Assembly: GCA_017544705.1 (NCBI GenBank)
Contig: JAFYDQ010000060.1
Location: 1 to 58,637 of the forward strand
Source: Lachnospiraceae bacterium
GTDB taxonomy: Bacteria; Bacillota; Clostridia; Lachnospirales; Lachnospiraceae
DNA length: 58,637 bases
Reading direction: 5' to 3'
The notes beneath the pieces are model-generated. The model was not told where the DNA came from. It made no database searches and saw only the letters and a program-made list of their open reading frames with translations. Of this stretch, positions 52,193-58,637 are shown piece by piece. The translations under genes and the position numbers were made by a program. Positions within the stretch are counted from its first letter, which is position 1, and each line of letters begins with the position of its first letter.

Positions 52193-52221
52193 TTGTTTTT
52201 TTTGGGCTTATACCGTATACT
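52193..52221 (+). promoter_or_regulatory. Promoter of the TIGR03960-TIGR03936-rng operon
   Basis: TTGTTT at 52193-52198, a 17-base spacer and TATACT at 52216-52221 lie directly after the terminator, giving a leader of about 40 bases before the radical-SAM gene. Confidence 0.65.
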
Positions 52222-52268
52222 ATATGTGGTATTTTTTACATTTTTCATACATAGATGGAGTGTTTTTG

Positions 52269-54131
52269 ATGCATTTGGCCCTGACCGATCAGATCCTCAA
52301 AGAAGTCGAAAAACCCGCACGATATATCGGTGGGGAGATCAACGCAATACATAAAGAACTGTGCGACGCAATGATCCGTTTTGCGATGTGCTTTCCGGAC
52401 ATTTATGAGATCGGGATGTCCCATCTTGGTGCACAGATCATCTATGCCATGTTAAATGAACGGGAAGACGTATGGTGTGAACGGGTATACTCGCCATGGA
52501 CCGATCTGCATAAGATCATGAAAGAGCAGAAGATTCCGTTGTTTGCACTGGAATCGCAGGATCCGGTGAAAGATTTTGATTTTCTTGGGATCACACTTCA
52601 ATATGAGATGTGCTACACCAATGTTTTACAGATTCTTGATCTTTCCGGCATTTCCATGTTTTCTGCAGACCGGAACAATGACGATCCGGTCGTGATCGGC
52701 GGCGGCCCGTGTGCCTATAATCCGGAACCCATTGCAGATTTCTTTGACCTCTTTTATATCGGAGAAGCTGAGACCGGTTACGATGCCCTGCTGGATCTCT
52801 ACAAGACACATAAAATGAGCGGGAAATTTGACCGTAACGAATTTTTACATGAGGCCGGTAAACTCCCCGGAATCTATGCACCTAAGTTTTATCAGACGCA
52901 TTACGGGGCAGATCACACGCTCACTTCTTTCAAGCCGATATATGAAGACCTGCCGCACACGATCAAAAAAGCGGTCTGTATGGATTTAAACGACGCGCCT
53001 TATATCACTAAGCCGATCGTACCTTATCTTAAAGTCACGCAGGATCGCGCAACACTTGAGATCCAAAGGGGCTGTATCAGGGGATGCAGATTCTGTCAGG
53101 CCGGGATGATCTACCGGCCGGTGCGGGAACGGGATGAAAAAAAGCTTGAGACATTGGCCAGGGAAATGCTTGAAAACAGCGGTCATGAGGAAATCTCCTT
53201 AAGCTCCTTAAGTTCGAGCGATTATTCCGCCTTACCGGAACTGGTCAATTATCTGATCGAATATGCCGGAGAACAGCGGGTCAATATTTCCCTTCCGTCT
53301 TTAAGGATCGATGCCTTTTCCCTCGATGTCATGCGCAGAGTACAGGATATCCGGAAGAGTTCGCTGACATTTGCACCGGAAGCCGGTTCGCAAAGAATGC
53401 GTAATGTGATCAACAAAGGATTGACGCAGGAAGATATCCTGAAGGGTGCCGGAGATGCTTTCCTGGGCGGCTGGACACGGGTAAAGCTGTATTTTATGCT
53501 CGGATTACCGACGGAAACGGATGAAGACCTTCTGGCGATCCCATTGCTATGTAATGAGATCGCAAAGTTGTATTATGAACTGATCCCAAAGGAACAGCGG
53601 AAAGGACGTGTTCAGATCGTCGCTTCAAGCTCTTTTTTTGTTCCGAAACCGTTTACGCCGTTTCAATGGGCCGCAATGGATAAAAGAGAGGATTTTCTGC
53701 GTAAGGCGGCATTTGTCAACCACGCCATGCACGAACAACTGAATGCCCGAAGCATCAAGTATAACTGGCATGATGCCAGTGTCAGTGAGCTTGAAGGAAT
53801 TCTTGCAAGAGGGGATAGGCGACTATCCGCGGTGTTACTGTATGCTTACGAGCACGGCGCATTATTTGATGCCTGGACCGAAACGTTTCATAAAGAGCCA
53901 TGGGATGAAGCTTTTTTAAAAACAGGGATCGATCCTGCCTACTACATTCACAGGGAACGCTCCACAGATGAGATCCTGCCATGGGATTTTATCGATATCG
54001 GCGTTACCAGAGAATATCTGATGCGGGAATGGGAGAAGGCTCAAAACGGGGTCACAACACCGAATTGCAGGGATCACTGCAACGGGTGCGGCGCTGCCGT
54101 ATTCGGAGGAGGCATCTGTTATGCGCATTAG
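52269..54131 (+). CDS. TIGR03960 family B12-binding radical SAM protein
   Basis: Member of TIGR03960, B12-binding-like radical SAM proteins usually found directly before a TIGR03936 gene and an RNase E/G gene; the reaction is not known, but a role in RNA or ribosome modification is often suggested by context. The product of about 620 residues has an N-terminal cobalamin-binding-like domain (about 1-190; VVIGGGPCAYNPEPIADFFD), then the radical SAM core with CIRGCRFCQAG (CxxxCxxC pattern, nt 53073-53105) and TFAPEAGSQRMRNVINKG, and a C-terminal Cys-rich NCRDHCNGCGAAVFGG. The ATG at 52269 has TGGAG at 52256-52260; a more upstream ATG would lie in the terminator. It overlaps the next gene by 11 bases. 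Confidence 0.9.
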   Translation: MHLALTDQILKEVEKPARYIGGEINAIHKELCDAMIRFAMCFPDIYEIGMSHLGAQIIYAMLNEREDVWCERVYSPWTDLHKIMKEQKIPLFALESQDPVKDFDFLGITLQYEMCYTNVLQILDLSGISMFSADRNNDDPVVIGGGPCAYNPEPIADFFDLFYIGEAETGYDALLDLYKTHKMSGKFDRNEFLHEAGKLPGIYAPKFYQTHYGADHTLTSFKPIYEDLPHTIKKAVCMDLNDAPYITKPIVPYLKVTQDRATLEIQRGCIRGCRFCQAGMIYRPVRERDEKKLETLAREMLENSGHEEISLSSLSSSDYSALPELVNYLIEYAGEQRVNISLPSLRIDAFSLDVMRRVQDIRKSSLTFAPEAGSQRMRNVINKGLTQEDILKGAGDAFLGGWTRVKLYFMLGLPTETDEDLLAIPLLCNEIAKLYYELIPKEQRKGRVQIVASSSFFVPKPFTPFQWAAMDKREDFLRKAAFVNHAMHEQLNARSIKYNWHDASVSELEGILARGDRRLSAVLLYAYEHGALFDAWTETFHKEPWDEAFLKTGIDPAYYIHRERSTDEILPWDFIDIGVTREYLMREWEKAQNGVTTPNCRDHCNGCGAAVFGGGICYAH

Positions 54132-54795
54132 GATGAAATTTTCAAAACGCGGATCCCTTAAGTATATCGGACATCTGGATACCATGCGCTATTTCCAGAA
54201 GCTGATGCGTCGCGCCGGAATTCCGATCGCTTATTCGAACGGGATGAGCCCGCACCAGATCATGTCATTTGCATTGCCGCTCGGTATCGGGGATGAAAGT
54301 GTCGGAGAATATGCGGATATTGAACTGACCGGGTCAGTCAGTTCGACCGATGCGCTTGCGGCACTTGCCGCATGTTCTGCGCCGGGAATTGAGATCCTAT
54401 CTTTCAAAGCCTTACCGGATGATGCGAAAAACGCCATGTCCAGCGTAGAAGCAGCCGATTATGAGATCGGGTTTACAAATGATCCGGATTTATCCGCATT
54501 TTCGACATTTTTTGCACAAAATGAGATCGTTGTTTTAAAGAAAACGAAAAAAAGCGAAAACATGATCGATATCAAACCTTTTATTTTTCAGTATCGTGTT
54601 GCTGAAGATCGAATATTTCTGCGTTTGAAGTGCGGAAGTGTCAACAATACGAAACCGGAACTGGTCATGGATGCATTTTATCAATATCTCGGCATTGATT
54701 TTGATGAAAATCTGCTTAAGATCAAACGCCTGGATCTGTTAACCGTTAATGGACAGGACTTTATATCATTAAACGATATCGGATTGGAGATTTAG
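54121..54795 (+). CDS. TIGR03936 family radical SAM-associated protein (DUF2344)
   Basis: Companion of the preceding radical SAM protein; in some species the two are fused. The 224-residue protein has the DUF2344 pattern: RMKFSKRGSLKYIGHLDTMR at the N-terminus, ISYSNGMSPHQIMSFALPL-like (here IAYSNGMSPHQIMSFALPL, about residues 37-55), and GVGDESVGEYADIEL-like (GIGDESVGEYADIEL, about 57-71). It has no cofactor motif of its own and probably binds substrate RNA or protein for its partner. It overlaps the partner gene by 11 bases and precedes the RNase G gene by one base, so the three form one operon. Confidence 0.88.
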   Translation: MRIRMKFSKRGSLKYIGHLDTMRYFQKLMRRAGIPIAYSNGMSPHQIMSFALPLGIGDESVGEYADIELTGSVSSTDALAALAACSAPGIEILSFKALPDDAKNAMSSVEAADYEIGFTNDPDLSAFSTFFAQNEIVVLKKTKKSENMIDIKPFIFQYRVAEDRIFLRLKCGSVNNTKPELVMDAFYQYLGIDFDENLLKIKRLDLLTVNGQDFISLNDIGLEI

Positions 54796-54796
54796 G

Positions 54797-55975
54797 ATGT
54801 ATCGTGTTGTGATCACACATCTTAAAAATAAGATCATTCTGGCTTATCTCAATGACGATCTGGCAGTCGAACTGCAATTATATTCGGATCAGGTATATCC
54901 GGTCGGAACGATCTTCATGGGGCACGTTGCCAGGATCCAGAAAAATATAGATGCGACCTTTGTGGATATCGCTCCCGGAAAAACCGGCTTTCTTCCGGGA
55001 ACAAGCCACAAAAACGGCAGTCTGATACTGGTACAGCTAGTAAAAGAAGGCACTTCCCAAAAAGCGCCAAAACTTACGGATTCTTTATCCGTATCGGGAA
55101 GGTATGCGGTTGTTTATCAAAAAAATGGACCCGTAAAAGCATCCTCCAAAATGAATACGGATACAAAGAACACTTTGATCAATGCGGTAAAAGATCAGCT
55201 TAAGGATATCGAAAATGCCGTTGTTCTTAGAACCAATGCCGGAATGGCGGATCCTGCTGACATTGCCTGTGAAATCCTTTGTCTTCAGGAAACATTGCAG
55301 CATATCATGAAAACAAAGGATCACAGACCCAAATCCGTTCTGTATTCTCCCGGTACGGAATGGGAAAAGGCACTTATGGGATTCTATACGGATAAACTTG
55401 ATGAGATCGTTACGGATGATCCGTCGATCTATGCAGCCGTTGAAAAGATTTTTCCCGAAAAAGTCCGGGAAAAAGAGAAGATTACCATACGTCTGTATGC
55501 TGATCCCCTGTTAAAGCTTTCGAAACTGTACTCACTGGAAAAGCACCTCAGTGATGCCACAAATAAACGCGTATGGTTAAAATGCGGCGGCTTCCTGATG
55601 ATCGAACAGACGGAAGCCCTTGTGTCCATTGATGTAAATACCGGGAAGACCGCAAAGATACGGGATAAAGAAGATACGTTTCTCGCAGTCAATCTAGAAG
55701 CGGCAGAAGAGATCGCAAGACAACTGCGCCTTAGGAATCTGTCCGGCATCATTATGATCGATTTCATCAATATGCATGATGCAGGAAATGATTCCGCACT
55801 CCTTGCAGCGCTTAAAGGCGCATTAAAAGCCGATCCGGTCAAAACGGAAGTGCACGGATTTACAAGTCTCGGTCTAGTGGAAATGACCAGAATGAAGGGA
55901 AGAAAGACACTTTATGAGCAAGCAGGAACTGTCTCCGATGATGAAGCTCTATCTGGAGACGAAGGAACAATATAA
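54797..55975 (+). CDS. rng: Ribonuclease E/G family protein, 3' end altered
   Basis: Endoribonuclease of the RNase G type for 5' end-dependent mRNA decay and rRNA processing. The 392-residue protein has an S1 domain (about residues 33-105; YPVGTIFMGHVARIQKNIDA), an RNase H-like part, and the DNase I-like catalytic part with the two metal-binding Asp in VSIDVNTGK (about 276) and IIMIDFINMHD (about 322). The conserved end GLVEMTRMKGRKTLYEQ is followed by about 17 residues whose bases also encode the start of MutS: the frames overlap by 62 bases. That overlap, and the absence of rplU-rpmA-obgE downstream as in relatives, point to a deletion or rearrangement junction near 55910. Confidence 0.85.
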   Translation: MYRVVITHLKNKIILAYLNDDLAVELQLYSDQVYPVGTIFMGHVARIQKNIDATFVDIAPGKTGFLPGTSHKNGSLILVQLVKEGTSQKAPKLTDSLSVSGRYAVVYQKNGPVKASSKMNTDTKNTLINAVKDQLKDIENAVVLRTNAGMADPADIACEILCLQETLQHIMKTKDHRPKSVLYSPGTEWEKALMGFYTDKLDEIVTDDPSIYAAVEKIFPEKVREKEKITIRLYADPLLKLSKLYSLEKHLSDATNKRVWLKCGGFLMIEQTEALVSIDVNTGKTAKIRDKEDTFLAVNLEAAEEIARQLRLRNLSGIIMIDFINMHDAGNDSALLAALKGALKADPVKTEVHGFTSLGLVEMTRMKGRKTLYEQAGTVSDDEALSGDEGTI

Positions 55976-58550
55976 GGATTGTATTCTTTTTTACCGGCTG
56001 GGTGATTTTTATGAGATGTTCTATGAGGATGCCATTCTGGTCTCCAAAGAACTGGAACTGACGCTGACCGGCAAAAATTGCGGACTCAGCGAACGGGCAC
56101 CCATGTGCGGTGTTCCTTTTCATGCGGCTGACACTTATATCAACCGTCTGATCGAAAACGGCCATAAAGTTGCCATCTGTGAGCAGGTGGAAGATCCGAA
56201 ACTTGCAAAAGGCCTTGTGAAACGTGAAGTGATCAGGATCGTAACACCGGGTACAAATATAGACATGGAATCCCTGGACGGCTCCCGGAACAGTTACATC
56301 ATGTGCATTGTCTGTCTTTCAGACCGTTTCGGACTTGGCATCGCGGATATCACCACAGGAGAGTTCCGGCTTACCGAGATGGAATCTCTCAGGAAACTGA
56401 CTGATGAGATTTATAAATATTCGCCAAAGGAGATCGTCTGTAACGAAGCGTTTTTACTCAGCGGGATCGATACGGAAGATTTAAATGATAAACTGCAGAT
56501 TTCCCTGTATCCACTGGAATCCTGGTACTTTGATGATGACGGCTGTCTGAATGCGCTTAAAGAGCATTTTCATGTACAATCCCTGTCCGGATTCGGCGTG
56601 AATGACTATACCCTCGGAACGATCGCCGCAGGAGCACTCCTGCAGTATCTCTATGAAACGCAAAAGAATGCATTGGAACACATGCGCGTATTGCGCCCAT
56701 ACGATATTTCCTCTTATATGGTATTGGATTCCTCGAGCAGACGCAATCTCGAACTGACGGAAACCTTACGGGAAAAGCAGAAAAAAGGATCGCTCCTCTG
56801 GGTACTCGACAAGACCAAAACAGCCATGGGATCCCGGATGCTGCGTAACTTCATCGAACAACCGCTGATCGATAAAAAAATGATCACGGAACGCCTGAAT
56901 GCGGTCGAAGCTTTCCTGAAACATCCTGTAACCCGTGAAGAAATGCGGGAATACCTGGATGCGGTCTATGACCTTGAACGATTGATGACCAGAGTCAGTT
57001 ACCGGTCCGTCAATCCCAGAGATCTGCTTGCACTGAAAAATTCCATGCAGATGCTGCCACATGTCAGGGAGCTGTTAAAAGATCTCCCGAAATCACAGTT
57101 CATGCCTGTATATGATGCACTGGATCCGTTAACCGATCTCTATATACTGATCGATAATGCGATCTCTGAAGACGCCGGGCTGACCGTACGCGAAGGAGGC
57201 ATCATCAAAAACGGATACAACGAAACCGTTGATCAGCTGCGCAATGCCAAAACAGAGGGAAAAAAGTGGATGGCTGCGCTTGAGGCAAAAACAAAAGAAC
57301 GAACCGGAATCCCGAAACTGAAGATCGATTTCAACCGTGTATTCGGCTATTATTACGAGGTTACCAACTCTTATAAGGACCGTGTCCCCGCTGATTTCGT
57401 CAGAAAACAGACCCTGACCAATGCCGAGAGATATACGAACGAAGAATTAAAGGAACTGGAAGACACGATTCTGAATGCAGAAGATAAACTGTTTGCCCTG
57501 GAGTATGATCTGTTTGCAAATATACGGGAAAAGCTTGCAGAAAACGTTGAGCGCATCCAGAAAACGGCAAAGATCATTGCGGAACTTGACACTTATGCCA
57601 GTCTTGCCACTGTGAGTGAGCACAATCATTATGTCAGACCCAAGCTAAACGAAAAAGGCGTGATCAATATCAAGGAAGGCAGGCATCCCGTGATCGAAAA
57701 GATTACATATAATGATCTGTTTGTTCCGAACGATACGTATCTCAATAATACGGACAGCCTGATCTCGATCATCACGGGACCGAATATGGCCGGTAAGTCC
57801 ACTTATATGAGACAGACCGCTTTGATCGTACTTATGGCCCAGATCGGCTGTTTTGTTCCTGCCGCACAGGCTGATATCGGCATTGTTGACAGGATCTTTA
57901 CAAGAGTCGGCGCAAGTGATGACCTCGCAAGCGGACAATCCACCTTCATGGTTGAAATGACGGAAGTTGCGAACATTCTCAGAAATGCGACCAGCAAAAG
58001 CCTTCTGATATTGGATGAGATCGGCCGCGGCACCTCGACATTCGACGGATTGAGCATCGCCTGGGCCGTGATCGAGTATATCAGCAATACAAAACTGGTC
58101 GGCGCCAAAACATTATTTGCAACGCATTACCATGAGCTTACGGAACTGGAAGGCACGATCAAAGGATTGAACAATTACTGTATTGCCGTAAAAGAACAGG
58201 ATGATCATATTGTTTTCCTGAGAAAGATCATAAAGGGCGGTGCGGATAAGAGTTACGGTATTCAGGTCGCCAAACTTGCCGGCGTTCCAGATATCGTCAT
58301 CGAGCGCGCAAAAGAACTCGTTGCACAGCTTGGGAAAAACGATATCGCAAGATCCATACAGATAATCGCAGGTGAAGAAAGTTGCAAAAAGGCTGATGAA
58401 GTCGATCTCAATCAAATGTCATTGTTTGATACGGTCAGTGAAGATGACATCTGTGACGAGATCTTAAAGCTCGATATAGACAGAATGACACCAATGGATG
58501 CACTAAATACACTGTCGCTGTACCAGAGCAAATTGAAAAACAGGTGGTAA
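55914..58550 (+). CDS. mutS: DNA mismatch repair protein MutS
   Basis: Recognises mispairs and small loops and starts methyl-independent mismatch repair. The 878-residue protein is full-length: mismatch-binding domain I with the Phe-x-Glu motif LGDFYEMFYEDA (about residues 30-41), connector and core/clamp domains, and the ABC-type ATPase with Walker A TGPNMAGKSTYMRQTA (about 621-636), the Q/H-loop region, signature DLASGQSTFMVEMTEV and Walker B LLILDEIGRGTSTFDGLSIA. A helix-turn-helix dimer end follows. The start at 55914 gives the expected MSKQELSPMMKLYLETKEQY; there is only a weak ribosome site (AAGGGAAGAAAG), lying inside the rng frame. mutL follows immediately. Confidence 0.96.
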   Translation: MSKQELSPMMKLYLETKEQYKDCILFYRLGDFYEMFYEDAILVSKELELTLTGKNCGLSERAPMCGVPFHAADTYINRLIENGHKVAICEQVEDPKLAKGLVKREVIRIVTPGTNIDMESLDGSRNSYIMCIVCLSDRFGLGIADITTGEFRLTEMESLRKLTDEIYKYSPKEIVCNEAFLLSGIDTEDLNDKLQISLYPLESWYFDDDGCLNALKEHFHVQSLSGFGVNDYTLGTIAAGALLQYLYETQKNALEHMRVLRPYDISSYMVLDSSSRRNLELTETLREKQKKGSLLWVLDKTKTAMGSRMLRNFIEQPLIDKKMITERLNAVEAFLKHPVTREEMREYLDAVYDLERLMTRVSYRSVNPRDLLALKNSMQMLPHVRELLKDLPKSQFMPVYDALDPLTDLYILIDNAISEDAGLTVREGGIIKNGYNETVDQLRNAKTEGKKWMAALEAKTKERTGIPKLKIDFNRVFGYYYEVTNSYKDRVPADFVRKQTLTNAERYTNEELKELEDTILNAEDKLFALEYDLFANIREKLAENVERIQKTAKIIAELDTYASLATVSEHNHYVRPKLNEKGVINIKEGRHPVIEKITYNDLFVPNDTYLNNTDSLISIITGPNMAGKSTYMRQTALIVLMAQIGCFVPAAQADIGIVDRIFTRVGASDDLASGQSTFMVEMTEVANILRNATSKSLLILDEIGRGTSTFDGLSIAWAVIEYISNTKLVGAKTLFATHYHELTELEGTIKGLNNYCIAVKEQDDHIVFLRKIIKGGADKSYGIQVAKLAGVPDIVIERAKELVAQLGKNDIARSIQIIAGEESCKKADEVDLNQMSLFDTVSEDDICDEILKLDIDRMTPMDALNTLSLYQSKLKNRW

Positions 58551-58551
58551 T

Positions 58552-58637
58552 ATGTCCAAGATTCATGTATTAGACAAACTGACGATCGATAAGATCGCTG
58601 CAGGCGAAGTTGTGGAACGGCCGAGATCCGTTGTAAA
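58552..58637 (+). CDS. mutL: DNA mismatch repair protein MutL, 5' fragment
   Basis: The first 28 codons of mutL are in the window, beginning MSKIHVLDKLTIDKIAAGEV and continuing VERPRSVV, the invariant N-terminal ATPase strand and helix (motif I region of the GHKL fold). MutL couples MutS mismatch recognition to strand removal. ATG 58552 lies one base after the mutS stop. The rest of the gene is outside the window. Confidence 0.95.
   Translation, partial: MSKIHVLDKLTIDKIAAGEVVERPRSVV

Noticed and set aside
52173..52268. Upstream start giving a longer TIGR03960 protein
   Set aside because: The first in-frame ATG lies within the terminator hairpin of the preceding gene; the extra 32 residues are aromatic and unlike the family, and the ATG at 52269 has a good ribosome site.
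1..58637. Mobile elements, prophage, CRISPR or defence islands
   Set aside because: No transposase, integrase, repeat-spacer array, toxin-antitoxin or restriction gene was recognised on either strand; the genes are ordinary core functions with compact spacing.

Overview
The window looks like a chromosomal core region of a Gram-positive Clostridia bacterium, most likely a member of the Lachnospiraceae. The signs are the gene neighbourhoods (nfnA-nfnB; phoH-ybeY; proB, DUF896 protein, 5-formyl-THF cyclo-ligase, miaB; ruvAB-zapA-U32 protein; gerW beside a zinc-binding L28; Asp23-fakA-recG ... rsmD-coaD; hisZ-hisG-hisD-hisB-hisIE; TIGR03960-TIGR03936-RNase G), the SpoVB-like and GerW-like genes, strong AGGAGG-type ribosome binding sites, and mid-range GC content. 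Almost every gene is on the + strand; only a LysR regulator and rpmB are on the - strand. No rRNA, tRNA, CRISPR array, insertion sequence, prophage or recognisable defence system was seen. No stretch above about 210 bases lacks a gene.

Layout. 1-17.8 kb: the 3' part of an FtsK/SpoIIIE translocase, two zinc-ribbon membrane proteins flanking the NfnAB transhydrogenase pair, rlmH, pyrimidine nucleoside phosphorylase, phoH-ybeY, a SpoVB-like flippase, two flavoproteins, proB (without proA), a DUF896 protein, the folate cyclo-ligase and miaB. 17.8-23 kb: a divergent LysR/leuCD pair, a NusG domain II protein, a broken Gx transporter gene, and ruvAB. 23-29 kb: zapA, a U32 protein, a one-gene fusion of a SEDS glycosyltransferase with a class B penicillin-binding protein, and a Nudix hydrolase with its own promoter and palindromic operator. 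29-46 kb: a DUF2953 protein, gerW, rpmB (-), Asp23-fakA-recG, a type IIA topoisomerase pair, rsmD-coaD, a coiled-coil protein, pepD, an RsmF-like methylase, a membrane protein, an RluA-type synthase and recU. 46-51 kb: a partial histidine operon driven by a perfect TTGACA-17-TATAAT promoter, with a frameshifted hisZ and a HisIE carrying a degenerate HisA/HisF-like barrel. 51-58.6 kb: a small secreted repeat protein, the TIGR03960/TIGR03936 radical-SAM pair, RNase G, mutS and the first codons of mutL.

Working together: the window mixes cell division and envelope functions (FtsK, ZapA, SEDS-PBP, flippase), recombination and repair (RuvAB, RecG, RecU, MutS/MutL), ribosome and tRNA modification (RlmH, YbeY, MiaB, RsmD, RsmF-like, RluA, RNase G) and amino-acid synthesis (LeuCD, ProB, His). 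Most genes are packed with 1-14 base overlaps or short gaps, which suggests long co-transcribed runs broken by a few clear hairpin terminators.

I did not find a new multi-gene system. The points most worth a second look are the SEDS-PBP fusion, the HisIE with a HisF-like domain whose first catalytic Asp is Tyr, the ATAA-N7-TTAT dyad at the LysR/leuC promoter, three interrupted genes (zinc-ribbon protein, Gx transporter, hisZ) within 41 kb, and an unusual 62-base overlap between RNase G and mutS that looks like a rearrangement junction.
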